64,000 bases of DNA from Centroberyx gerrardi (Eukaryota > Chordata > Actinopteri > Beryciformes > Berycidae), in assembly GCF_048128805.1 (NCBI RefSeq), contig NC_136010.1, forward strand, positions 16,190,480-16,254,479, given 5' to 3'. The notes beneath the pieces were generated by a model. The model was not told the DNA's origin, did not search any database, and was given only the letters and a program-made list of their open reading frames with translations. The position numbers and the translations under genes are program-made. Positions 31,134 through 45,194 of the stretch are shown here, piece by piece. Each line of letters starts with the position of its first letter. Positions within the stretch are counted from its first letter, which is position 1.

Positions 31134-31262
31134 CATTTGGTGGATACTTTTGTCCAAAGCATCTTGTGGTACCATGTGGGCTTTTTTTTTTTACCATGGG
31201 TGGTCTCAGTGGGAAATGTACTCGTAACCCTGGTAGTGTTAGAGCCATGCTCCGCTGACTGA
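31134..31262 (-). mobile_element. Degenerate tRNA-derived SINE copy (second)
   Basis: It carries the same blocks in the same order as the copy at 7492-7623: GTGGATACTTTTGTCCAAAG, then CTCAGTGGGAA, then GTGTTAGAGCCATGCTC near the 3' end. On the minus strand GAGCATGGCTCTAACACTAC followed by CAGGGTTACGAG resembles a tRNA body with a B-box relic. An internal poly-T tract has expanded. Confidence 0.6.
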
Positions 31263-31354
31263 AATACACTGGTCCAGTGTTTCCTGAGTAGCACTAATTT
31301 GATGTGTTGCTACCAACTGGTCGGAAACAAGATGTAAAATTAATAGAGATACAG

Positions 31355-31460
31355 AAGATAGGAGAGGAGAGGAGCAGAGAAGAGAGGAGAGGAGAGGAGA
31401 GGAGCAGAGAGGAGAGGAGTACAGAGGAGATAAAAAGAGAGGAGAGGAGAGAAGAGATCA
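31355..31460. repeat. GAGGA-type polypurine minisatellite
   Basis: Irregular tandem array of GAGGA and GAGCAGA units, about 105 bp and nearly all purine on the plus strand. Confidence 0.9.
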
Positions 31461-34400
31461 GAGAGGGATGTTAGTGTGAAAGGCAGGTGGTAATTTGCTT
31501 TTTGCATCTTCCCCAAATAGGTAGGTCAGCAGGGGTGTGTATTTGGGAGTTGGGGAAAGCAAAATGCAAATGAATGTTCCTGGGCCACACAGACGCAGAT
31601 GCACACACACACACACACTCACACACACAGCTGGTAAGAGGCTTACGCTCCAGTGGCATATGACAGCTTTCCCATTAAAACCATTCTCCTCAGCTGTTGT
31701 GGGAGAAGAACAAGCCTCACAGAATCCTGGCCACAACCTGAAAACCTGAACAAATATTATCTTCATTTGAATATTTCCCTTGCTTTGCCTCACCTACAAC
31801 TGTTCTCTATTACGTTTCTGGCAATAATAATGTCTCCGTTCAGCCCACCGTGCCTTTTGTGTTCATTCTGAGAGGTCTCTGCCCTTGATGAATAGAGCTA
31901 TTAAGGCAAGCCTTGAGGCCTCTGATAGAGGGCAATCCAGCACATGCTACAGTCCCACTGCAACCTTGGTGGAGTCAGCTGTGCACAGGCACACTCACAC
32001 ACACAGACAGACACACACACATGCACACATACAACTGGAGCACAGGAAACAAGAGAGAAGGGTGTGAGACAGAGGAGCATGAACCTCTAGAGATGTGTCG
32101 TTTAACAAGAAAATATGTTCTCACAAACAATTAGGAAAAGGCAAAGCGGCTCCCTGCCACGTACTTTGTTGTCAGCCCGCTGATGCTCCAGTTCTATTGC
32201 TGACAAAAAGACTGCTCAAAACCTGCCTTTACAAAAAAAGAGAAAGAAGCAGTCAAAGCTGAGCTTAGCTGAAAAAAAAAAGCCAACAACAGAGAGAGAG
32301 AGTTTTCTAGGAGAGGACTCTGGAGAGATGATGAGAGCTTATCTCAGCGTGGTCTCTGTCCTGCAGTAGACACAATACCCACCCTGCTCCTCTCTGTTCT
32401 AGATGTACAGTATGTAAAACTATGACAGGAGGAAACAGTCAGCAGTTTGCTCTCTGTCTCTGCACCACAGCTCTCAGCTCTACAGACGCCAGCCTTCTAA
32501 TTCATCATTTTGACACTTACTGTTGAATTGCTAAATAAAAAAGTTATGGTTCACAACACCTATCAATAGCTGTCCTCTATCCGATTTTTAATTTTTTTTT
32601 GCAAATGCACATCGATAAGTATATGCCCACCTACGCTAAACACAAGAACTGCAAATGCAAGTGTGATGTAAGTCGAGACAAAACAGAGAGAGGGAGGATG
32701 AGGCTGAATTAAGTCAAGATGTAGGAAATGGGGCCTGGGGCAGCTGCAACAGTGTTCCTACACCCATACCACGCCTCATTCTGTTATGTACACATATCTG
32801 AGAGTTGAAATCAGCTGCAGTTGAAGTCTCCAACCCTTACAGTAAGTCTCCCACGTGCTCATTTGCACAAGTTGAAGTGCAAGATAAATGCAAATCATCG
32901 AAACAAGACCTTCTCACACGCTCGCACACACACAAACACACATATAAACACACATGGAAACAGATCACCAGCGTAACCCAAAGCCTGAGACCAAAAATCA
33001 TGATCAGTATTGTCATTTTTGAAGAGCAGAGTTCTTGCTATGAACATGATCACTTTGTGGTGCAGATAAGCAAAAAAAAACAAAAGACATTGTATTCCTG
33101 TGGCTCTGGGATGATTATCTTCTGACTCCTGATTGAGACGTCAGTAATGAAACTGTCATTAAGCGCTCTGCCTCTATTACTTTCCATGTTGAGAAGCTTA
33201 TATTAAGTCCGGGGAGTTGCAGTGCTGTTCTCATGGTGACAGCTGACTATACTGCATCTGAGAGCAGGCGATACAATGTGTGCTCTTTGAAGAGGCACGC
33301 TGTGCTTTGACTTCTTGTCAATACAGGCTTTTCTCTCCCCACAGTTGCTATGGATCTTTCTCGTTTGGCATTTTATAAATCCAGTATCAAAACACTCACG
33401 TGCCAACATGCAGATGCTCAAGGCCAAAGTTATCACCGTTAACAAGATCTAAGCATGAAAAAAATTGTAAACTAATAAAAACAGCAAGGTTGAAAAACCT
33501 AAAACTAAACTGAAACTATAATGTATGCCTCTAAAAGGATAATAGAATAAAATTAGCATTATTTATTTTCTGTTTTTGCTCACTGCCATTCTAAGTGCAA
33601 CGTGGAGAGAGAAGCTTAAAAATTCACTGTCATAATACTGATATACCATAGCCATCCTAAAGCCATTTTCTGTCACTGTGTATATGTGTATTGAGCAAAA
33701 TTACAACAAAAACCTAAAACTAAATTGAAATTGATTAGATTTGAAAATGAAATAACAAGGAGTGGAAATAAATAAAACTATAATAACCCTGGAACAAGAC
33801 ACATACACACAAACCTAGAAACGCACACACACACACACATACAAAATGGCCCATAATCCTCTTGCGTCCCATCAAGATATTAAATCAAATATCTGCTGGC
33901 ATTTCATATGCTATTTGGTGCATGATATCAATAGAAGATCAGTGACTGCAGTGGATGAACATCAGTTTATATCTCTCAGTGAGAGGAGTGTGTGTGGATT
34001 GGTCTTTCAATTACACTGGAGCAAGCAGAACATCTACAGTCTGTGTGTGTGTGTGTGTGTGTGTATTTTTTATTAAAGTATCAGAATGACAGCCACAGAG
34101 CGAGATGGAGAGAGAGAGAGAGAGAGGGAGAGAGAGAGATATTTGCAAACAGAAACTCTCACAACAACGGAGTATCTTCTTAGACGGTGTGGCACTGAAT
34201 GAGCCACATGTCTATTTATTGATGATATGCTTGACTGCTTTTCCACTGTGCACAATCCAGGTTAAAACACGCAATACTGACTCTGCTCACTTACAGTACG
34301 ACAAGAATGAATTTTGGAGCGCAAAAAGGGGAGAAGGGGCTTGGCGAGGTTTCAGAGCACGGTACATAAATATGAGTGAGTTTACATGCACACAGAGATC

Positions 34401-35660
34401 CGATGATGAGTTTGCTACTTTGCTTATAAGGCGGTGCTGATGGGAGCGGGGGTACAGGCAGAATAAACAGTTCTACAGTACAGTACTTGGTTTTCCGTCA
34501 CATCACCGAAGGGAATGAAGCAGGCGAATAGTTGATATGCTGCAAGAGTGGGAGAGAGAACTGAGCGAGCTACGTGGAAGGGATTTATTTAGCATGTGTA
34601 CAAGTGGAGATATTGAGGGACTGAACCTGCAGCACAGGGTCAGAACTGAGGCCACGCAATCCCATTCTGGCTGTGTACTCTCATTCTGGGCGAGTCAAAA
34701 TAACAAGAAAGAGAATAGGGATGGAGATTTGGCGGATCGGACCCCTGGCCGACTCGGATCAGAGGTCCCGAAGACAACGATGGGAGGGAATCATTACCAG
34801 CGTATGTGATATAGGAGAGGGGGGTCGGGGAGCGGTTCTGTAGGATGGGAGCTGATAGTGGGAGCATCAGGTGGCCAGCCACAAGCGTACACGTCTCTGT
34901 GTCTTTTTAAGTTAAAATGTCTTTTTTCTTCTTTGTTTCCTTACAACACACTATAGTATACATACTGTACAATACCCACTGAACTGCCACTGGGTCCCAA
35001 GCAGGGATGGAGAGAGTAGAGAGGCGGCGCAGGGTTTTTACACTAACATTCAATACTGAATAAACACAGGGGAAGGGGGGGCTCCCATTCAAACATACAC
35101 ACACACACACACACACACTCACGCACACACACACACACACACAAATGGAAAGACAGACACACAGGAGTTAATGCTTCACAACACAGTCGCATAATGTACA
35201 AGGAACTTCATATCTTAAAAAAAAAATCATACAGGAACCATCTTAAAATGCCTTCTTCAGCTATATTACAAATAAAACATGAGAGTCTTTCATTGCTCCT
35301 CCTTGGAAAAAACACTGAGAGAAATAAAATACCCTAATAAAATGTAACCACACATACAATGGCGGTGGTGGCTTGGTGGCACAGTTCTTCTTATTTATGT
35401 GTGTGTGTGTGTTGGAAAGAGGGATATAGAGAGAGAGACAGATGAAGGGGGGAAGACAGAGAGAGAGATGGAGAAAGAGAGAAGTTGCTGTGTGGTCGTG
35501 AGGACAGTCGTGAAGTGGCATAGGAAGGAATGAGTGGTCCTTTCAAAAGGAAAAAAAAAAAAAAAAAAGTGCCAAGGTAAAGTGAATTCAAGTAATGTGT
35601 GCTCTATACACAGGAGAGGGAGGGAGGGGGAGAGAGTCCGCTGGCCTCAACACGGCCGCT

Positions 35661-37639
35661 CTATTGGCTCTTCCTGTGCTCAGTCAGGCTGGTCGGTGCG
35701 TCTGTGGCCGTTTCTCCGCGGGCGGCTTTGGAGAGGAGCTCCACCCACTTGGCCTGCAGTTCCGCATCCTGGGCACCGAAGAGCAAAACTTGCTGGGCGT
35801 GGCTGAGCCGGAACGCGTGTTTGACCTCGGCCTTTTCGCTCGCCGAAGACGACGACACCGCGGTCACCTCGAACCCTGGCAGAGGCACCGCCCGCGCCCC
35901 CTTGGAGTCCTAGAAAGGCGAGGAAAGAGGAAAGTAAAAAAAAAAAAAAACGGAACTAGGGAAGTCTAATCAGCAGTTCAGTGTTGGGTCTGCTTCACCA
36001 AATTCATGTTACAATGCATGATGTAATACTCTTGACTAAGCATTCTTTCGGGGAGTTTCATTTTTTTAATGGCTAACTGTATCGGTGGCAGTTCCTCTCA
36101 TCACATGCAGGAGAGAATATATCCCGCTAGACATGTGTAGTAAACCCTGTCCTCCCCTCTCCCTCCCCCCTCTTCCCCCTTTGCTTTCTGTGTAATCAGG
36201 AAATGCTCATCCAACTCCCATTAATCCTAATCTTTGGAATGGCAGCTTTCTGCAGTGGGATTGGGATATTAGTTTTGGAAATGACACGGATAGAGGCTTT
36301 AACAGACTGCCTTCCCTCTGTGTGCCATCCACTATGAATGGCTGACACAGAATTACAGTGCAGTCCCCTAATGAAAAGCTTTCCAAACATGATTGCTTTG
36401 GGAATCTTTTTAAGCAATCATGTCAATCACTATTTATATGCATCTCTGAGTTGCTGCGCAGATTTATTGCGGCGTACAGAGCCAAGATTTCAAGGAACTA
36501 CATCCAAACGGTTGCCTCGTCTGGTCGGCGCATACTAAAACCCTGTGAGACGGCTGAGCGGCGTCACCGACAGCAGCTATACCTGAGGTCAGATTCAGGA
36601 CAGGCAAATCCTCCTGGCCCAAATCTACAGAGCACAGACAGTACAGAGACAACCTGGCACACACAGGATTGGCTAGGTTTGACGTATACATACTCGTCAG
36701 TGCACCCAGAGACGAAACCGCGCAGACGTGCTGTTCACAAACGGAGGACGCTGACAAGGCGTATAGAATGGCCAGACGGGTATAGTAAGTGGATTGACAG
36801 ATATATACGACGTTGAGACGTTGACTCAAACACACAAGCTAAGTGGCCATGTGGGTGACCATCTGCAAACAAATCCTCACGTTCTTTATTCATTCATGCA
36901 ATCCTTATTTAAACCGGGAAAACATACAAGGAGCAAGATATCATTTATATACACTACCAGTCAAAAGTTTGGACACACCTGATTGAATGTACTAGGTTTT
37001 TCATTTTCTTAAAGCCATTTTGTTCTAAAGGCTTATGCGTAAATGCTTGGAATTTGTTTTTAGACAAATATAAATAGTGAAGTTGCTGCCTATGTATGAA
37101 TTTCTGTCCAAAGCCTTTGCCTTTCCATCAAGGCAAAGGGCGGCTACTTTAAAGAATCTAAAATATAAGATAGTTTTGATTTGTTTAACACTTTTTAGGT
37201 CACTGCATAATGCCATTTGTGTTATTTCAGTTTTTATGTCTTTACTATTATTCTAAAATGTGGAAAGAAAAATGTGGTGTGGCCAAACTTTTGTTCTGTA
37301 GGTGACGTGTATTGAGGGTAAACTGAAAAAGAAAGGAAGGGTAGATTATGTAAGTGCATGAAAGACATAATCCTAAAAACAGCTGGAAGGGCAGTATATT
37401 TTTATAGCGAACAGCAGGATCATTACACAAACACGCGCATACACACACATACACACACACACACCCATCTTTAGAGTGTGCTTGTGTTTAACCCTTACCT
37501 GTCCGCTGCTCTGCAAGTAGAGCACCAGTGGCTCAGCCTTGGTGACGGCCACCCACATTTTGGTCCAGCTCTTCCCCTTCTCCTGCAGTTGGAGGTGACC
37601 ACACAGCAGGCAGTTCTCCCCCGTCAGGGACGTCTGTCT
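35661..37639 (-). other. fgd3: fgd3 C-terminal PH2 domain exons and stop
   Basis: Exons 37499-37639 and 35661-35909 encode a second PH domain. It starts near [20 protein letters not shown], then [16 protein letters not shown], and ends with the PH C-terminal helix around [15 protein letters not shown] with its conserved Trp. The stop is TAG. The domain is expected to bind phosphoinositides or proteins at membranes. Confidence 0.88.
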
Positions 37640-40600
37640 CTAAAGACATAATAACACATACAGTATATACTGTCAGTACAACCAACCATAACCAGACCAC
37701 ATATAATATTATCAGTGTACAGCTAAGATAGCAAATGCATACCTATACACTGTAGGAATACCTTGGACACCAATGCTCAGTGATTTGTTTATGAGAACTG
37801 ACAGCGTTAAATCTCCTGTACTGAAAACCGACCCCGTCACTAAGAGGCCTCCAACAGCAGTTTGAAGTTGATTTAAATTAGTTTGTTATGCAAATCCAGC
37901 CGTATCACTTTTTGGGGGGATTTAAATTTGATGACCAAATGACAGCAGGGATCTTCCACTGTACTCCGTTATGTAACAGCCTTTAACGTGGAGAATGTAG
38001 GACACGGTGAGATTTGTGCATGGACAGGTGTTCATGCTCCTGCTGCCCCCTTGTGTGTCAGTCCCCGTTATGGGCTACTGCTCCCCCATGTGGCGACTAA
38101 TCTTACTGCAGGCAGGTATTTAACTGTGATCCTGTTAAGCCATAAGAGAGACGGAAAGAATACTGGACCGAATGAACCAGAATCCTCAGAATCATGCGAC
38201 AGTGTCACCAAAGTACAAATTAAATGAAGACGGTAGACAACATGGCCGTCAGCTTTTCAGTATAACAAGAGTAGACGGCACATCTCCAGCATCCTAGACG
38301 GACACAGACATACAGACACAGACAGCTGAAGCGCCCAGACTGTGGAGTCAGCGGAGACGGCTGGTCCTCCCTAAGCCCCTATCTAAGATCTCATTATCAT
38401 ATTTGTCATCAAATAGGGATTACTTGATCTTTCAATGTGAATGTGTGTGTATTCAGGCACACACGTATACTATTCATATGCATGTGTATGGTGTGTGTGT
38501 GTGTGTATGCCATGCAATTAGAGCGGACCATACTGTTGAATATGGACAATATACTGACTTTTGGATTCAATACAGATACTGTTCTGGACTTAATCAGATA
38601 CAATAATGTGCTTCTTCCAGGTTGCTGTGTACTGCAGTCTGTCTGCAGTACAGTGTGGCTGCTTGAACACTGGTTGACATTGACTGCTGGTACACTGGGA
38701 GACATGGATCCCATTGGACTGGCATGAATCAAGGCAGGAAACTGAGCTATTATGTGCATGCTTGCTCTGTCTTACTCAGTGTGTGTGTGTGTCTGTGTGT
38801 GTTCATGTTTTTGTTTTGTGTCAGAGTGTGTGCCGCACCTCAGGGGCAGGTTTCCTCTTCTGTTCAGAAACACCTATTAGACACTCCAGGCTGAGGCTGG
38901 CTTCGAAACACTCTGGGCACACTCGACTCGTCTTGTTGTCCAACGTCTTTGAACACTTTGCACAGATGGCCTGCAGAAGGACAGAGAGAAAGACAGACGC
39001 CGTTGAAAAACCTCACGGTTGTTCATAGTTAATTGTCCAAAAGAATTTTTCCACTCCTGCCCTGACTTCTCTCCATCCCCTCATTTCTACATCCCACCAG
39101 CAGCCCCCCCCCCACCACCCCAAATCCTCCTCCATCTGTGCTCACCGCTCCACAGGACTTGCAGTGGTGTTTGCGCTTAGTGAAGTTGAAGCTCTCGTTA
39201 CAGCCTTTACACGTCTGCTTCTCTTTCTCCTTTTTCCTGGAACTCTTCTGCAAAAGAAAGACAGGAGTCATGTGTCAAGGGCCTCGGCCTGCTCCGGCCG
39301 GCTTGTCTTGCTTGTTTGCCTGGCCGCCTCTCTTCCTTTTCTCCTTTCGATTAACTTATTAACTCTCCACCACACACACACACACTATCCTCTTCTAAAA
39401 ACAACTAAAATGGAAATCAGATGGAGGTGTCGATAGCAGTGCAGACTGCCAGATTGCTATTGCAGATGCATTGTGGGAGGAAGTGAGAAATTCATCTCCT
39501 GATTGTGCCATGTTTCCACAGACAGACACAGACAGAGCTGGCTGTGCCAGCTACAGATAACCAGAGAGCGTTTCTGTCTTTACAGAGCAGGCTGTTCAAT
39601 GAGGACAAACTATTCTTCCTTTTTACAGACCAGTGGGGAGTATGGATCCATTGCTTTTGTCACAGCAGCCTCATTACCACAAACACAGCCAGCCAGCCTG
39701 AGATCAATGTACCTTTCCTAATGAACAAAGTCAACTACACAGCCTAGTTCCCACTGAATGATCAATGTTATAATACCTGGTGATACCAAATTGTTTGAAT
39801 CATAACCACAGGCACCGACACCAAAGTAGACTTCAGACAAGACTTGCCCAGAGACTGTTAATGTGTTTATAATAATCTAAGACACTGTCTACACCAGCTT
39901 GCCAGGAGGTGAAAAGGTGTTATACGGCATTTCCATATTATAGTATCAATATTAATGATCGATACAAGCTTTTTCCAACGGCGCCACTTACCCTTTCATG
40001 CAGTCTTTCGCCATCTGAGTCGATGGACGTGCTACTCCAGGGACCCTGAGGAGAAGAACCAACACATTGAACACCAGCAGCTTCTACCTGCAGTGTGATA
40101 TCTCTACCATTAGGTGTCAGTCAGGACCCACTGAATCTGAATCCTCTGGTCGCTCATGTCAGGTTTGGCCGGGGTCCAGCTCCAGCCAGCCCAAAGTGGG
40201 TCAGAGGAGATCCATAAGACTTTTGTATACACTGTGTGTTGGGCTTCCCCTATTAGGTCATGAGAGAGTTCTGGGGAGCTCAAGACTTGCAGGCGCTATG
40301 TGTGTGACTGTCAGGGACGGAAAGAAAGAGCTTCTTTATGTGTGTGTTTTGTGTGTATTATACTACCACATCCATAGATGGTGAGTTGTTCGGGCAGACA
40401 AAGACCAGACTATGACACACGCTTTTGGTGTACCACTAGCCTCCCATGATTAACATTCATTGCGAGGGATGACCCATTGATTGACTGATCAATGAATTGA
40501 TGGATTGAGGGACAGGGTGACTGACCGGTGAGTCGGGCTGGTGGTCATCCTCCCGGGAGAAGGAGCTGTTGAAAGCTTTATTGAACGTTTCACTGTTCTG

Positions 40601-41531
40601 TTTGTGCCTCTCAATAGTGGCCAGGATCACCTGAGAGGGAGAAGAGGTTTAGACAACAGAGGAGGGGGGAGAAAGTGAGGAAGGTGAGGGGAAAGGAAAT
40701 ACAAGAGAGATATCAGCATTTGAACAGAATTATTCTTTTCATGCTTGTAATGAGACCAAAGACAGAGCAACCATGCTAAATCTCAGGCTTTAGAAACACA
40801 GGAAATCAGCTGATTAAGTGGCTCTGATTAATAGCGTGAGGTATCAGTGTGTGATCTTACAACGTGAGCTTTTACGCAGTCTATCGAGTATTTAGCTTGA
40901 AGGGTTTAAAGTGAATAGAGTGACAAAGAAAAGAGAAAGGCAGGGAGAAAGCAGCCTTTCCTCTCCCTGTCTGAATGGGGAACAAAGGGAGCGTCTGTGG
41001 CATGCTGTCGTCTGGCCTGACCACGCTACAAAGGAATGACAACAGCAATGACATCACAGCTCCAAAAGCATCATGGTCCTCGTGCCACAGCCTCGAGGCC
41101 TGTGTCAGAGTTTAGGGACCAGCCCAGCTAGTAGTGCGTAGACAGCTTTCTTCTCTATGAAATGTTTTGAGGCTACATTCCACTGTCCTTCAGTTTTCTG
41201 AATGCTCCCTCTATCCACTTCAGACCATTTGCCAAATAAAACTATTTCAGCCCCTCTCTCTCTCATGCACACTACATACACACTAAAAATACAAACAAAA
41301 AACCTCCCAACCCCTCTCTGCGATATGCCCACCCCTCTTCCAGTCTGTGAAGAGTTTTAATCAGCTTTACTCAGCTGTAATGGGCTAAATGAGCAATAAT
41401 GAGAGGCTTTCTGGGAGAATATAATTCCCAAACACACTGAATGAGAGTGGGGAAGAAAGCCTCTCTAATACCATACTCTAATAGAGCAGAACAGTGGAGG
41501 CACCGAGAGAGAGAGAGAGCGAGAGAGAGAG

Positions 41532-41595
<64 letters not shown>

Positions 41596-44500
41596 TGTGT
41601 CTGTGTATACATATGCATGTGCATGTATATATGCAAGCATATGTGTGATCCTTGCCTGAATCCAATCTTCCTTCTCCTCTGCTGTCCTGCAAAGCAAATA
41701 AAAGATCAGATTGTTTTATCTTACCATACAATACTCATCCAACACCATCATAACGAATCGGCTGGGACTATTCAAATAATCACACATCTAAGGTAATGTA
41801 ATTAGAGAAGTAACGACATTTGAATTGTGATGAACCGATTTGCATTTTACACAGGGCCAGCACATTTTTATATTCCGCCTCACAGGGTGCGGTGTTTGCT
41901 GTGAGGCTGATTCAAAAGGTCTTTACCTGGCCTGCAGCTCCAGTGAGCGCTGCTTGCCGATGATGGCGAACGTGTGAGGAAGGTTCTGCTTGACATTTTC
42001 CTGCACCTGAAAGTCAAGAACCAGAACAAATTGAATCCGCGCCCGCTAGAACAAAAAGCACCCAGGCTAGAAGAGAAAAGCGAAGACCTCTAACAGGGTG
42101 AGAAGCATATCCGCACCTCCATGCCGGCGATGTCGATCCTCTCTCTGACGCTGAACTTCTGTCCCATCAGTCTGAGTTTAGGCACGCAGTATAGCACCAT
42201 GTTGTTGAACTAGAGCAGAGACGCCACAGATGAATATCAGTGCATGAGGCACACTGCATTTAGTGAAACGCTAATGTAAAAACATCTTCCAGCATTCTTT
42301 CATTTCTATCATTTATAATAGATGGCCCCCTTTTAGCCCTCTCACCAAGTAGAGGTATCGGTCTTGTGCTGTCCCGTTTTTGGCCGACATCTTCTTGATG
42401 TGTCCCTCTTTGATGAGCTCGTTGGCTGGGTTTACGATGTCCTCTTCTCCCCCTAGCCTCTCATAAACCTCCAGCAGCTTGTGCATCTTCTCCTGAAAGC
42501 ATTAAGCGACAGAAACAATGGAGTGAACGCAGCCAAGACAGGAAAAAGCACGCTAAAACACAAGTGAGAAGACGGATGAAGCCACATTAAGCCAAACTCC
42601 ACCAGAGGGGGTTATTGTGTTATCAGCTAAGATTATCTAACCTGAAAAACTCATTCATGGAGTTGCTGGAATGGACAGAAAGCAGGTATTATATTTCTTT
42701 ATTGATTGCTACAAACTTTTACCTGCTCTAGAGTTTCAAAATTACCTTCAGGATGTAAGAAATAAGAGCAGAGGGGCCAGACAGAGGAAGGATGAGTGCT
42801 AGAGAGACAGCAGTCAGTCGGGCTTCCGCAGGCTGTGAAACTCGAGGCAGGAAACGGCAACATCCTGTCTGTACTAATTCAACCTGTTCCCTCCCTCAGA
42901 ATAACACTCGCAACACTGCTGACTGACAGTACGGCATCAGCAACTCTGAGCAACAGATGGTCGGTTGTTATAATATTGATCAATGAGACAGTAAAACATT
43001 GTTAGAAAGAGTTGAAGTAAGAGAGAGAGGGGGCAGTAAAGAGCGAAACGGGCACAGAGTGTGGTGTTGAGCAAATTCTCACCATTTTCCTGATTGCTGC
43101 ATTCGAGTGATTAGCTGCAGTAGAGATTAGCTCCAGTGCCTCTGTAATACAAACACACACACGCATATGCATAAACAACAAAACACACACACACACACAC
43201 ACACAGGGGTTAGCATGTTAGCATTAAATCCAGTGTTAACAGAAGATCAGATGTTTCAATTAAGCTGGCCTGCAGATTCTCAGACTCAGACTTCGCAGCA
43301 CTGCACATTACCATACACCACACACACACACACACACACACACTCAATGACGAGACATCCCTCTGTCTCTCTCAACACACTCTCTCTCTTTCTGTAATAT
43401 GTGTGTACGCACACTGGGAAGGAAGATTAAGTGTCATGGCCGTCACATCAGTCACATCAAGATAATTTTACATGATCAAACACTGCAGACGCACACTTGT
43501 AACATTAAACACACTCTGTGCATTAACCTAGCTTTCAGCCGGCAGAGAGCCTAGCACTAATGTGTCTGTGCACCTGAGTCAGCCATCTTAATCATGGCCT
43601 ACATAAACAGAAGAGACACGTAGCCGGGGGGAAATGAGGCCAAATCACTGTGATAAACTGCTGTTCAACAGGAGTGGGTGAGAGAAGCCCTTCCCTAGAG
43701 TCCAAACAACTGAACTGGGCGGTGAGGTTTATGTTCAGGTTAGGGGACATGGGGTTTGTGGGATGACATCAAGTATGTAAAGTGTAGTTTGTGGCATGCA
43801 GAGTCAGGCCCTCACATGTAATGTAATCTGTCTCTTCCATACAGTAGATGAAACTCACACAGTGCAGTAAGACCTACACATGCCACTGGGCATCATAGTA
43901 GCAACTATAGAACAAAAGGCACTTAAGCTGCCTGATGTTATGTATTAAACATAACCAGTTATGCTAATCAGGTTATTAATGAAGCCAATTACTGCATTAA
44001 TTAGCAAATATTTCTAGGTCAACATACTTCTTCATACGTCTTCACATAACACGTGGGTGCTATTATGAACTCTGTATCTTAAAGCAGTGGTTCTCAACGT
44101 GGGGTCCGGGGACCACCAGGGGTCCTTGAGGGGGTTCCAGGGGGTCCGTAGCAAATTGATGAATTGTTAAACTTAACCATTATTTCATTTACAAGAAGTT
44201 AACACAATTAGAAAATGTAGAAGAATGACTGTTTTGATCATAGTTTCACTGTTACACGATACAGATAGTCTTGGAATTCTGGACAAAATCATATCCAACA
44301 ATAAAAATATTCTCAGATTTGGGTCAGAGAGACAAAATCTCATCAAATGGGGGTCCGTGGCCCTAATGTGGACTAAATCAGGCGTCCTTGATATGAAAAA
44401 GGTTGAGAACCACTGTCTTAAAGCATTAAGGAGTTACAGTATAGTAGTTTCAAGAACATTTTTTCCTCATTAATATGCAAATTTATGCAGCAAGGTGCCA

Positions 44501-45160
44501 CAAAACCTAATCAGATCATCTACTCTATATAACGGGGAACCTGTGGTGTGAGTATGAAGTTTATAATCATGTATTATTCTTGTTTACAAGAATGCATCGA
44601 CACAAAGACAGACACCACCATGACGATAGTGTCTCGCATACCATGTGCCACGGTGACAGGACATGATAACTATTACAGGTGACATTTCAAAATAAGTTAC
44701 ATTATTCTACTGGCACAGGGGAAGCAGAGGCACGGGTGCAAGTGGAGGAACGAGAGTGAAAGAGGGATGTAAACTGGCACAGAAGAAGTAAAACAGGCCG
44801 ACGGGAAGACGGGAAATGGTAATTAGACAGATTTCTCGGCAGCCCGTGGTTGATTGGGTTGAGAGTTAAGCTAAAACAAGCTGTCCTGATTAAGCAGTGT
44901 GTTCAGATCTGAGTGGGTAATAGCTCACTCTCTGTGTCTTTCCGGTCGAGCGCGTCATCAGGCAGTTTCTTCAGGTAGTCTTTGAGCAACAGTTCGTAGC
45001 GAGGGATCCTCTGGACCGGCTCCAGCATGTGGTGCTGCAACGTCAGGTTCCCACACACATCCTGTTTCTGTTGGGGCAAACACACAGCTTTAATACAGAT
45101 TCATAGCAAAAACACAGTTGTCTTCTGTGGAGTAATGTAGTAAGTAAATAATTAAGGGCC

Positions 45161-45194
<34 letters not shown>

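Noticed and set aside
33496-33730. Repeated AAACCTAAAACTAAA motif
   Set aside because: Two AT-rich copies about 215 bp apart without termini or duplications; could be chance or an old repeat.
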